A model generated the notes under the pieces. That model searched no databases. It was given only the letters and a program-made list of their open reading frames with translations, and was not told where the DNA came from. This document shows positions 1-7,609 of a DNA stretch of 13,810 nt, piece after piece. The DNA is taken from the NCBI GenBank assembly GCA_964449165.1, contig CAYVAT010000061.1, positions 1 through 13,810 of the forward strand. Reading direction: 5' to 3'. The position numbers and the translations under genes are program-made. Position 1 is the stretch's first letter; each line of letters begins with the position of its first letter. This DNA is from CAYSCW01 sp964449165. Lineage in GTDB: Bacteria > Acidobacteriota > Aminicenantia > Aminicenantales > Aminicenantaceae.

Positions 1-1
1 T

Positions 2-2476
2 TCCCAGACACTTTCCTTGGAGATTGTTCTTTCACCTTCAGAAATAGAAGACAAACCCTCTTCCAGGAAAGCGGCTATTGACTATACAAGCTGCCTTCTT
101 CAAACTGTGCTCGACAGAAGACAGATTCAAGAGTCTCCCTCTGCTCATAATGTCTGGTCGCTGGTGGAGAATCAGGATCTTTCAGCCACCACCAATCGTA
201 TCGATGTGGGAGGCCTCTGGGGAAGCACCCCTGCTCTCTTCAGCTCGAGGGGAAGTTGCTCTTGGACTCAGAATATTTATCTTCTCAACGGGCTGGATGT
301 GACCGACCCCTATTGGACAGGAATGCCTCTTTTTTATCCTGACTTCTATTCTCTGGAATTCAGCCGGTTGAGCAATGCAGGCTTCTTTGCTCAATCCATG
401 TCTCCTGGCGGATATTTCGAGCTTTTGACTCAGGAAGGAACTTCTCAGCTTCACGGCCAGGCATCCGTTTTTTTTATTCCCGCTAAATGGCAGAGCTCGA
501 ACATCTCCCCTGCTTTAGAAAAGGAAGGAATCAAGGACAGCCATACCTTCAATCATTTTCTGGATGGAAACTTGAATTTCTCAGGCCCCATCATCCCCAA
601 AAAACTTTTTTTCCATTCCTCGTTCTCCAGTTTCCATCTTTCACGTGATCTGGCAGATTATGAAGGAGAGGATAAAGCAACGCTTTTTTCCGGCTTGTTT
701 AGCCTGAAACGTCTCTTTTCGCGGGGTTCCCTTCGCTTCCTGTGGACAGGCCAAACCGTCAGCCATCCTTCCTTCGGGGCAGGACGCCTTGTTCCCTTTT
801 CATCTACCCTAAACCGGAGAGATGTTTTTCATGTCCTTCAGCTCATCTGGAATTCGAGATTGCGAAATAATCACTTCTTCAATATGGGCATTTGTTTTAG
901 TCATGGGTCAATCCGCGGTGATTTCCAGGAAGGGTTCCAAATTCCGCATGGAAATGAAATCCTCAGGAATATCTCTTCCGGGCTAGCTCCCTATGCTCAC
1001 CGCGATGTGAGAAGCTCATTTACGTTTCTTCTTCAGGGAGACACTTTCGTCCCTCGTCTCTTTGGCGCCCATCACAGGTTTCAATACGGATTTGAGTTAA
1101 GGCTCTGTTCCTCCCTCTCCCGCAAAGATATCGCCGAGAACCTTCATCTCCGATTTTTCGAAGGGAATCCATTAGAAGTAGTCTTCTACAATACGCCTGT
1201 TGAACACAGGGAGTCAGCCCTTCACTTGAATTTATTTGCTCAAGATGCCTTAATCTTATCCAGTTATTTTACAGCAGTTTTCGGATTTCATCTGGCCTCC
1301 AGCCAGGGGTGGATTCCAGGCAGGAGGTCATCCGGAGAAGCAAAGGCTATTCGATGGCTTCACCTCTCCCCGCATCTTGGGCTCATCTTTCCTTTCTCCC
1401 GATCGAAAAATACTGCTTTAAAGTTATCCATCGCCCGCTATTACCACACTCTTCCTCTTTACTATTTAACCTACGGGAATCCAGATGCCCTGGGGGGGAT
1501 GGTTTATACTTGGGAAGATAGCAACAATGACAGGCTCTATCAAGCGGGAGAAGCTCAGCTTCTTATCAGGCGAGAGGGGCCTTTATTCTCTGAGATCGAT
1601 CAGGAATTGAAAAGGCCCTACACGGACGAGCTGGCAGCAACCTTTCATCATGTTTTTGGTAATGGTTGGTATCTGACCGTTGGAGCTTTTTTCAGGGAGA
1701 GCAAAAATCTCGTGGAGACGATCAACACAGGTGTCCCCTTTTCTTCCTATGAAACAGTTGAATTTTTTGATATCGGGGATGACAGAATTCCAGACACCCA
1801 TGACGATCTCACATTTGTGGTTTATAATCAGAATCCAGAAACCCTGGGTCAGGATTTTCTGCTCCTCACCAATCCAGAGGCAGAAGACAGGATTTCGCGC
1901 TATTATGGATTAGATCTGACTTTGGTCAGGAAATACAGCGAAAAATTCACCTTCTTTCTCTCTCTTACTGCAACTTCTGCCACAGGTATAACCAGCCCGG
2001 GAAACACAGAGTGGGAAAACGATGACGGTGTGGTGGGCCGTTTATATGACGACCCCAACACCCTTATCAACGCCAAAGGGAGGATGCGTTTTGACAGGGC
2101 TTATACGGCAAGGATTGGCCTGAATTTTTTGGCTCCTTTCGGTATACGAATCGGCTGTCTGATCAAATATTATGACGGCCAGCCTTTCGCACGTAAGATC
2201 GTGGTGGAAGGTATGAATCAGGGGCCCTTCTTTATACAGGCACATCCCCGCGGCGTGGCCAGGTACGAATACAACCGCACTGTTGATCTGAGATTGGAGA
2301 AGACATTCCGCTTGAAGAAAGCAAAAATGAGAATCACTATAGACGGATTTAATATCCTTAACCGCGGATTGGCTACCGAAGAGAACGAATGGACAGGGCC
2401 AGAATTCCCGTTGCGCTTCGCCACAGAGATTCAATCTCCCCGTATGTTCCGGTTGGGAGTTTGCTATGAATTTTGA
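2..2476 (+). CDS. TonB-dependent receptor-like outer membrane protein, 5' end cut by window edge
   Basis: This is an outer membrane beta-barrel receptor of the carboxypeptidase-regulatory/TonB-dependent (Oar-like) type, expected to import a ligand or act as a surface protein; the substrate cannot be told. The frame is open to the window edge, so the signal peptide and probable N-terminal regulatory domain lie outside. A TTG at 17 is only an internal codon. The plug is recognisable near codon 90 from the left edge by NIYLLNGLDVTDP, followed by the usual stretch ending in a GGYFELLT-like strand. The remaining ~650 residues are rich in alternating aromatic strands. Near the C terminus DGFNILNRG matches the common DxFNLLNR block of these receptors, and the last residues RLGVCYEF end in Phe, the outer-membrane insertion signal. 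Its stop overlaps the start of the next small gene by 11 bp, which suggests co-translation. Family assignment is firm; specificity is unknown. Confidence 0.85.
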   Translation, partial: SQTLSLEIVLSPSEIEDKPSSRKAAIDYTSCLLQTVLDRRQIQESPSAHNVWSLVENQDLSATTNRIDVGGLWGSTPALFSSRGSCSWTQNIYLLNGLDVTDPYWTGMPLFYPDFYSLEFSRLSNAGFFAQSMSPGGYFELLTQEGTSQLHGQASVFFIPAKWQSSNISPALEKEGIKDSHTFNHFLDGNLNFSGPIIPKKLFFHSSFSSFHLSRDLADYEGEDKATLFSGLFSLKRLFSRGSLRFLWTGQTVSHPSFGAGRLVPFSSTLNRRDVFHVLQLIWNSRLRNNHFFNMGICFSHGSIRGDFQEGFQIPHGNEILRNISSGLAPYAHRDVRSSFTFLLQGDTFVPRLFGAHHRFQYGFELRLCSSLSRKDIAENLHLRFFEGNPLEVVFYNTPVEHRESALHLNLFAQDALILSSYFTAVFGFHLASSQGWIPGRRSSGEAKAIRWLHLSPHLGLIFPFSRSKNTALKLSIARYYHTLPLYYLTYGNPDALGGMVYTWEDSNNDRLYQAGEAQLLIRREGPLFSEIDQELKRPYTDELAATFHHVFGNGWYLTVGAFFRESKNLVETINTGVPFSSYETVEFFDIGDDRIPDTHDDLTFVVYNQNPETLGQDFLLLTNPEAEDRISRYYGLDLTLVRKYSEKFTFFLSLTATSATGITSPGNTEWENDDGVVGRLYDDPNTLINAKGRMRFDRAYTARIGLNFLAPFGIRIGCLIKYYDGQPFARKIVVEGMNQGPFFIQAHPRGVARYEYNRTVDLRLEKTFRLKKAKMRITIDGFNILNRGLATEENEWTGPEFPLRFATEIQSPRMFRLGVCYEF

Positions 2477-2669
2477 AAAGCCGCAAAATAAGGTTACTCT
2501 CTTTATGTTTTGTTTGTGCCTTTTCTTTGCTTACTGGAGTGATATTTTCTTTTTAAATCAATGGAACTTGCCCGCGGTGGAGGAATTTGGCAATATATTG
2601 CAGCCAGTCACTCGGGCAACAAACAGGAATATTATCAATTTATTCGGGAGCCTAGCTGTTCCCTTTTGA
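2466..2669 (+). CDS. Small single-pass membrane protein, unknown function
   Basis: I do not recognise this 67-residue protein. It has a short polar N terminus, then one strongly hydrophobic stretch (about residues 10-30, containing TLFMFCLCLFFAYW) that could be a signal anchor or uncleaved signal peptide, and a polar C-terminal part of about 35 residues. A GGGAG at 2455-2459 lies 6 bases before the ATG, good ribosome-binding spacing. The ATG sits inside the last codons of the receptor, an 11-bp overlap. The following Fe-S oxidoreductase starts about 10 bp after its stop, so the three genes look co-transcribed. It could be a small partner of the membrane Fe-S protein, or the decayed N terminus of a longer protein. 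Gene call moderately supported by the binding site and spacing; no function is proposed. Confidence 0.5.
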   Translation: MNFEKPQNKVTLFMFCLCLFFAYWSDIFFLNQWNLPAVEEFGNILQPVTRATNRNIINLFGSLAVPF

Positions 2670-2679
2670 GAAAGGAGGG

Positions 2680-4701
2680 ATGATGCTTCCATCGGTAGAA
2701 CAAGTCATTCTGGTCTTTATCATCGCTGCCACTTTTGTGGGATTTGCTCTTCCAGTCTATTACCGCTATCGGATAATCCGGTCGGGTATGCCTCGGAAGA
2801 GATTCAAAAAAATAGGAAACAGGATCACCGGAGCTTTATCTAAAGTCTTTCTTCAGAGATGTACTCTCAAGAATGAGAGGGTGTTCACAGGGCTCATCCA
2901 TGTGTTTATTTTTTATGGAGCTCTGACCTTTGATACCATGACCGTCAACCATACTCTGGAGGGATTCCTGGATAACTTTTTTCTTTTCGGCCAAGCAGGT
3001 TTTGCTCTTTTTTTCTCTTTGATAGTGGATGTCTTTGCCATCCTTGTACTGGTGGCTGTGTTGTTTCTTGTGATAAGAAGATACATCTTAAGGCCCAAGG
3101 CATATGCTACCGGCCTCCTGGATTCAGGGGTGATCTACTTTCTTCTTACCATAGTCACACTGAGTTATCTCTATTTTGAATGCTTCTCCATCGCCATCCA
3201 TCCGGAGTCAGAGCGCCTTTCCTTTTTGGGAATTTTTTTGGCAAAAACGGTTAAGGGCATGAGCCCGGATACGCTCTCCCAGCATCTTAAAATATCCTGG
3301 TGGCTCCATCTACTGATCGTATATGCTTTCATCGTCTATGTACCTCATTCCAAGTATTTCCATATGTTCACCGGTCCCTTCAATGTTCTCTTCCGTTCCC
3401 AGAAACCCATGGGAGAATTGGAGGCTCTGGAGCTGGATGTGGAGAAGACGGAAGTCTTCGGCGTGGAAAAGGCTTCGGATTATTCATGGAAAGATCTGCT
3501 TGATGCCTTCTCCTGTATGGAGTGTGGCCGCTGCCAGGACGTCTGTCCGGCCTTTGCCAGCGATAAACCTTTATCTCCCAAGATGATCATCCTGAATCTG
3601 AAGAAGCATATCCTCAAAGAAGGACGAAAATTCATCGTGAAGAAGAAGGAACAAATTCAACCTTTGATGGCAGATGTGTACAGTGAGGGAGAGATCTGGA
3701 CTTGCACAACTTGCGGAGCCTGCATGCATGTCTGTCCGGTAGAGATCGAGCATATCCCAAAAATAGTGGGAGTCAGACAGAGCCAGGTGCTGATGGAGAG
3801 TAAGTTTCCCTCTGAACTGAATGCATTCTTCCGAAACATGGAAACCAACAGCAATCCCTGGGGAATCGGTTTTGCCAGTCGTGCTGATTGGGCCCAGGAT
3901 CTGGGAGTGAAACACATCAGTGAACATCCTAAGTGCGATTACCTTTTTTGGGTCGGCTGTGCAGGATCCTTTGATGAGGAAGGAAAGAAGATAGCCAGAT
4001 CTATGGCATCAATCATGGAAAAAGCGGGAGTGGATTATGCCATCTTGGGGACTGAGGAGAAATGTTGTGGCGATTCCTTGCGCCGGCTGGGGAATGAATA
4101 TCTTTTCCAGATGATGGCCGAGGAGAATTTACAGCTTTTCAAGAAGTATCAGGTCAAAAAAATAGTGGTCATCTGTCCCCATGGATACAATACCTTCAAG
4201 AATGAATACCCTGCGCTTCTTGAGTCTCTCCCCTCCTTTTCGCCCGAAGAGAAAGAAAAGCTGCGAAACATAGAAATCATCCATCACGTCCAGCTTATCG
4301 CTCGCCTGCTCCAGGAGGGAAAGCTTCCTCCAGTTTCCAAGAGAGAAGAAATACTAACTTACCACGATTCCTGCTATCTCGGACGACACAATGGTATCTT
4401 CAGAGAGCCCAGGGAGATACTAAAAGAGCTAAGTTCGGCTTCTTTAAAGGAGCTTAAGAACAACAGAGAACACAGTTTCTGCTGTGGAGCAGGAGGGGGC
4501 TTGATGTGGACAGAAGAGTCCCTCGGTGTGCGGATCAATCATCTCCGCACAGAGGAAGTGATTGATTCCCAGGCAAAAGTGGCTGCCACATCATGTCCTT
4601 TCTGTCTGACCATGCTTCAAGATGGACTCAAGGATAAGGAGGTCGTGGATATCAAGGCCAAGGATATCGCTCAACTGGTGGCAGAATCCTTGTCAGATTA
4701 A
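2680..4701 (+). CDS. Membrane-bound HdrD-like Fe-S oxidoreductase with NarI-like cytochrome b domain
   Basis: Probably a membrane electron-transfer protein linking a quinone pool to a cytoplasmic redox partner. The N-terminal ~240 residues contain about five hydrophobic segments resembling the nitrate reductase gamma/HdrE fold, with conserved-type histidines (for example WWLHLL and VPHSKYFH) suited to heme b. Two 4Fe-4S motifs follow, beginning at Cys279 (CMECGRCQDVCP) and Cys342 (CTTCGACMHVCP). Then come two CCG-type domains: Cys427, Cys462-Cys463, Cys499; and Cys565, Cys601-Cys602, Cys639xxCys642. The first CCG domain ends CPHG instead of CPxC, so only the second has the full set for the unusual HdrB/D-type cluster. 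AAAGGAGG at 2671-2678 lies 1 base before the ATG at 2680 and 4 before the ATG at 2683, so 2683 may be the true start. Related proteins (DsrK, TmcB, Etf-linked oxidoreductases) differ in partner; no partner gene is visible. The 3' end overlaps the convergent aldolase by 4 bp. Confidence 0.88.
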   Translation: MMLPSVEQVILVFIIAATFVGFALPVYYRYRIIRSGMPRKRFKKIGNRITGALSKVFLQRCTLKNERVFTGLIHVFIFYGALTFDTMTVNHTLEGFLDNFFLFGQAGFALFFSLIVDVFAILVLVAVLFLVIRRYILRPKAYATGLLDSGVIYFLLTIVTLSYLYFECFSIAIHPESERLSFLGIFLAKTVKGMSPDTLSQHLKISWWLHLLIVYAFIVYVPHSKYFHMFTGPFNVLFRSQKPMGELEALELDVEKTEVFGVEKASDYSWKDLLDAFSCMECGRCQDVCPAFASDKPLSPKMIILNLKKHILKEGRKFIVKKKEQIQPLMADVYSEGEIWTCTTCGACMHVCPVEIEHIPKIVGVRQSQVLMESKFPSELNAFFRNMETNSNPWGIGFASRADWAQDLGVKHISEHPKCDYLFWVGCAGSFDEEGKKIARSMASIMEKAGVDYAILGTEEKCCGDSLRRLGNEYLFQMMAEENLQLFKKYQVKKIVVICPHGYNTFKNEYPALLESLPSFSPEEKEKLRNIEIIHHVQLIARLLQEGKLPPVSKREEILTYHDSCYLGRHNGIFREPREILKELSSASLKELKNNREHSFCCGAGGGLMWTEESLGVRINHLRTEEVIDSQAKVAATSCPFCLTMLQDGLKDKEVVDIKAKDIAQLVAESLSD

Positions 4702-5726
4702 ACAAGAATTTCCTTGAAGGCAGATATTGCTCTCTCTATGTCTTTATCCCCGATATCTTTATGGGTGACAAAGCGGATACCCCCCTTCGTTGCCAAGGCC
4801 AGAATGGCTCTTTTTTTGAGCTCTTCAAGGAAAACGGGAATGGAGATCCGAGGGTGTTTGAGATCAAATATGATGATATTGGTTTGGATATGGTCAGGGT
4901 TGAGCTCTATCCCTGGGATTTCAGCGATAGCATGGGCCAGCTGTTTTGCTCTCCTGTGATCTTCTACAAGCCTGTCGACCATTTCGTTTAAGGCCACAAT
5001 GCCCGAAGCGGCTAAAATTCCAACCTGTCTCATCCCTCCTCCCAGGGCTTTCCTGATTCTTCGCGCATAATCGATAAATTCCTTGGGCCCTGTAAGCATG
5101 GAGCCGACAGGAGCTGAAAGTCCCTTGGACAGACAGAACATCAGGGAATCGCCAATCTTCGCATATTCTTTGACAGGGATACCTGTGGCAAGGCAGGCGT
5201 TAAAGATGCGGGCCCCGTCAAAATGAATTCTCATTCGGTGTTTGTTGGCGATCTCTCGAATAGCTTTAAGATTTTCCAAGGGAACAACTGCCCCGCTCCA
5301 GTTGTTGTGAGTGTTTTCTACACAGATCAGGCTGGTTCGAGGGATGTGAACGGTTGGCCTTCTGATGTTCTGCTCCACCAAATCGGGGGCCATGGCACCA
5401 CGGTTTGAAGGCAGAGGGCGAGGTGTGACCCTAGCAATAAAGGTCATATGTGTCGATTCCATGTTATAGATGTGGGCCCTTTCTTCCACGATTACCTCAT
5501 CCAATTCCTGGGTCCAAGCTTTTACTGAGATGGCATTGCCCATGGTTCCTGAAGGAACATAAAGGGCAGCCTCCTTCCCCACCATTTCCGCAGCCATGCC
5601 CTCAAGCTTTTGGACTGTGGGATCATCACCGAGAACATCGTCTCCCACTTCGGCCTCAGCCATGGCTTTTCGCATTTCTTCTGTAGGACGGGTTACTGTA
5701 TCACTCCTGAAATCTGAGTATTCCAT
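4698..5726 (-). CDS. ltaE: Low-specificity L-threonine aldolase
   Basis: PLP-dependent aldolase cleaving L-threonine or L-allo-threonine to glycine and acetaldehyde (fold type I, cytoplasmic). The protein opens with DFRSDTVTRPT, the typical family start. It carries GTMGN for PLP phosphate, RAHIYNME whose His (H85) is the usual ring-stacking residue, HFDGAR whose Asp (D170) should bind the pyridine nitrogen, and CLSKGLSAPVGSM with K201 as the Schiff-base lysine (numbering from the start at 5726, 342 residues, normal length). An in-frame ATG at 5756 would add ten residues. I prefer 5726 because a perfect TATAAT (complement of 5755-5760) overlaps that upstream ATG, so transcription should begin inside the extra codons, and GGAG (complement of 5739-5742) then precedes the chosen ATG by 12 bases. 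The gene is convergent with the Fe-S oxidoreductase and divergent from the PASTA gene, hence probably monocistronic. Confidence 0.92.
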   Translation of the reverse strand: MEYSDFRSDTVTRPTEEMRKAMAEAEVGDDVLGDDPTVQKLEGMAAEMVGKEAALYVPSGTMGNAISVKAWTQELDEVIVEERAHIYNMESTHMTFIARVTPRPLPSNRGAMAPDLVEQNIRRPTVHIPRTSLICVENTHNNWSGAVVPLENLKAIREIANKHRMRIHFDGARIFNACLATGIPVKEYAKIGDSLMFCLSKGLSAPVGSMLTGPKEFIDYARRIRKALGGGMRQVGILAASGIVALNEMVDRLVEDHRRAKQLAHAIAEIPGIELNPDHIQTNIIIFDLKHPRISIPVFLEELKKRAILALATKGGIRFVTHKDIGDKDIERAISAFKEILV

Positions 5727-5754
5727 AATGTTTTCTGTCTCCTTTTTCGGCTCC

Positions 5755-5783
5755 ATTATAGATAAAATCGTTTCATGAGTAAA
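5755..5783 (-). promoter_or_regulatory. Sigma70-type promoter of ltaE
   Basis: On the minus strand TTTACT (complement of 5778-5783) and a perfect TATAAT (complement of 5755-5760) are separated by 17 bases. The -10 box overlaps the upstream candidate ATG of ltaE, so the transcript should start near 5748 with a leader of about 20 bases before the ATG at 5726. Consensus match only; the -35 agrees at four of six positions. Confidence 0.5.
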
Positions 5784-5827
5784 CTTTTCACACGTAAAAA
5801 GTGTAACCTTATGTAACTTCTTCGCTG

Positions 5828-5856
5828 TTTACTTGGTTATTAATCTATGGTATAGA
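5828..5856 (+). promoter_or_regulatory. Candidate promoter of the PASTA-to-recN gene run
   Basis: TTTACT (5828-5833) and TATAGA (5851-5856) are 17 bases apart in the 131-bp divergent spacer, placing a start about 25 bases before the ATG at 5888. Each box matches the sigma70 consensus at four of six positions, so the call is tentative. GATAAT at 5855-5860 is an alternative -10 element. Confidence 0.3.
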
Positions 5857-5887
5857 TAATTTTGACTTTGCTACATAAAGATCGGAC

Positions 5888-6604
5888 ATGTCCAGGAAAA
5901 AAATCTACGATTACCTGATTTACACCCTACTTCTACTCGTCATATTTTTTTTGAGTGCCAACATCTCCTTCCAAATCGTCCTCAAGGGAGAGATGGTCTC
6001 CATTCCTGATCTAATCGGGAGAACTTTAGAAGAGGCCAGGGAGCAGTTGATGCAGAAAAGGTTAACTCTCGTCCAAAAGGGTGAGCAGTTTGATAATCAT
6101 TGGGAACGAGGAAAGATTATCTTTCAAGAGCCCTCCCCAGGATCCAGGATAAAAATCAACAAGACGGTCCGGGTCATCTTGAGTGCAGGGAGTGAAAAAG
6201 TTGTCATCCCTGATTTTTCCGGGAAAAATCTTCAGTCCATTCCTTCCCTGTTGAAGGAAGCTGGTCTTATAAAAGGAAAGATTGCCCAAATTCACACTTC
6301 TCGCTATGCAGCAGGCAGAGTTATCGCCCAACAGCCCCGACCTTTTGAAGAGATTGGAAGGGACACGCCCATCAGTTTTCTCGTAAGTCAGGGAGAAAGA
6401 GAGAAAAGATATCTCATGCCAGACTTGATCGGAAAAAGAGCCAGCCGGGTAATTGCGCAGCTTAAGGAAATGGATTTCAGAGTGGGAGACTTGCGTTATT
6501 CTTATTACCCAGGCCTTGAATCAGGCGTAATCATCAAGCAGTTCCCCCCTCAGGGATTTCGTATTCAGAAGAGAAACCTGATCACCATGGAGGTCAGCAA
6601 ATAA
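5888..6604 (+). CDS. Membrane-anchored PASTA-domain protein
   Basis: A 238-residue protein with a short basic N terminus, one transmembrane segment (about residues 11-30), and three PASTA-type repeats facing the periplasm (roughly 36-101, 105-168, 176-237). Each repeat starts with a (V/M)xIPDxxG- or MPDLIG-like strand and a helix, and ends with an xxQxPxxG turn (FQEPSPG, AQQPRP, KQFPPQG) before the final strand. PASTA repeats are known to bind peptidoglycan fragments or mediate contacts in Ser/Thr kinases and penicillin-binding proteins. Here no kinase or transpeptidase domain is attached, so it is a stand-alone PASTA protein, likely a cell-wall or envelope factor. It is the first gene of the + strand run, 22 bp before the epimerase. 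No strong ribosome binding site precedes the ATG (only AAAG about ten bases upstream). Domain call firm; role unknown. Confidence 0.82.
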   Translation: MSRKKIYDYLIYTLLLLVIFFLSANISFQIVLKGEMVSIPDLIGRTLEEAREQLMQKRLTLVQKGEQFDNHWERGKIIFQEPSPGSRIKINKTVRVILSAGSEKVVIPDFSGKNLQSIPSLLKEAGLIKGKIAQIHTSRYAAGRVIAQQPRPFEEIGRDTPISFLVSQGEREKRYLMPDLIGKRASRVIAQLKEMDFRVGDLRYSYYPGLESGVIIKQFPPQGFRIQKRNLITMEVSK

Positions 6605-6626
6605 TGTCTTTAAGGGGAAACTCATT

Positions 6627-7571
6627 ATGAGATGCCTGGTCACAGGAGCTGCTGGATTCATAGGTTCTCATCTTTGTCGGAAACTTCTGCAAAAGGATCA
6701 CACGGTTATTGGTGTGGACTCCTTCACGGATTTTTACGCCAGGTGGATTAAAGAAAAAAACATCCAAGATTTAAGAAGAAAGAAAAATTTTGAATTCATA
6801 GAGGAGGATCTCAATCGTATCGACATAGGACAGCTGCTCAAAAGAACAGAATGTGTTTTTCACCTTGCTGCCCAAGCCGGAGTGAGAACGAGTTGGGGTG
6901 GCGAATTTTATGAGTATACCAGGAACAACATAGATGTTACCCAGAGACTTCTGGAAGCAGCCAAAAATAGCCAAACTAAAAAGGTAATCTTTGCTTCCTC
7001 TTCATCCGTTTATGGATTATGCTCTGATCTTCCCATGAAAGAAACAAGCCTCCTTTCTCCCTTCTCTCCCTATGGAGTAACCAAACTCGCTGCCGAGCAG
7101 CTCTGTACTCTCTATTTTAAGAATCACAACGTGCCTGCGGTTTCTCTCCGTTATTTCACTGTCTTTGGCCCTGGACAGAGGCCGGATATGGCATTTCACA
7201 GGTTTTTCAAGGCTGTTCTGGAGGATAAACCTGTTACTCTATTCGGAGATGGAACCCAAACCAGGGACTTCTCCTATATCGATGACACCATAGAAGCTAC
7301 CCTTTCAGCATTAGAGAGAGGTAAGGTCGGAGAAATATACAACATAGGCGGAGGACATCCCAGGAAGCTGAAAGACATCATTCCCCTGATTCAGGATATT
7401 TGCCAGAAAAGGCTCGACATAGAATGGCTGGAAAAGCAGAAAGGGGATGTCCCTCATACTTTTGCCGCGATAGAGAAGGCAAGGAAGGATTTGCATTATA
7501 AATCTGAAAGCGAACTCTATGACGGACTCAAGGAAGAGTGGAATTGGCTGCGAAGCCTTTATTCAACTTGA
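6627..7571 (+). CDS. NAD-dependent nucleotide-sugar 4-epimerase (extended SDR)
   Basis: A 314-residue extended short-chain dehydrogenase of the GalE/UDP-glucuronate 4-epimerase kind, which inverts C4 of a UDP-sugar through a 4-keto intermediate. Visible: the TGAAGFIGSH Rossmann loop (residues 6-15), Asp31 expected to hold the NAD ribose, HLAAQAGVR, the SSSSVYG strand (124-130), the catalytic YGVTK (Tyr149, Lys153), and RYFTVFGPGQRPDMAFHRF followed by GDGTQTRDFSYIDD, typical of the substrate-binding half in this subgroup. Length is normal. The exact sugar (galactose, glucuronate or N-acetyl forms) cannot be read from sequence. It sits between the PASTA protein and a BamD-like lipoprotein, so a role in envelope polysaccharide or lipopolysaccharide precursor supply is reasonable but inferred. 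The start is the ATG 22 bp after the PASTA stop, preceded by AAGGGGA about eight bases upstream. Confidence 0.88.
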   Translation: MRCLVTGAAGFIGSHLCRKLLQKDHTVIGVDSFTDFYARWIKEKNIQDLRRKKNFEFIEEDLNRIDIGQLLKRTECVFHLAAQAGVRTSWGGEFYEYTRNNIDVTQRLLEAAKNSQTKKVIFASSSSVYGLCSDLPMKETSLLSPFSPYGVTKLAAEQLCTLYFKNHNVPAVSLRYFTVFGPGQRPDMAFHRFFKAVLEDKPVTLFGDGTQTRDFSYIDDTIEATLSALERGKVGEIYNIGGGHPRKLKDIIPLIQDICQKRLDIEWLEKQKGDVPHTFAAIEKARKDLHYKSESELYDGLKEEWNWLRSLYST

Positions 7572-7609
7572 GATTTCCGTCTATTCTTTTTTCAAGAGAG
7601 ATGATGATT

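Noticed and set aside
2042..2434. 130-codon minus-strand open frame opposite the receptor
   Set aside because: It is antisense to a well-supported receptor, has no ribosome binding site that I could see, and its composition (many Cys, Val, Phe clusters) looks like a shadow of the barrel strands.
3571..3927. 118-codon minus-strand open frame opposite the Fe-S motifs
   Set aside because: It overlaps the conserved cysteine motifs of the oxidoreductase on the other strand and shows no domain of its own.
5783..5804. ACTTTT...AAAAGT and ACAC...GTGT as an operator in the ltaE/PASTA spacer
   Set aside because: The pairings are short, AT-rich and mutually overlapping, easily expected by chance. They lie upstream of the ltaE -35 box and no regulator is identifiable.
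7538..7609. Longer N terminus for the BamD-like gene beginning inside the epimerase
   Set aside because: It would put about 24 residues before an otherwise perfect lipoprotein signal peptide and overlap the epimerase by 34 bp. The ATG cluster at 7601-7622 with AGAGAG upstream is more likely.
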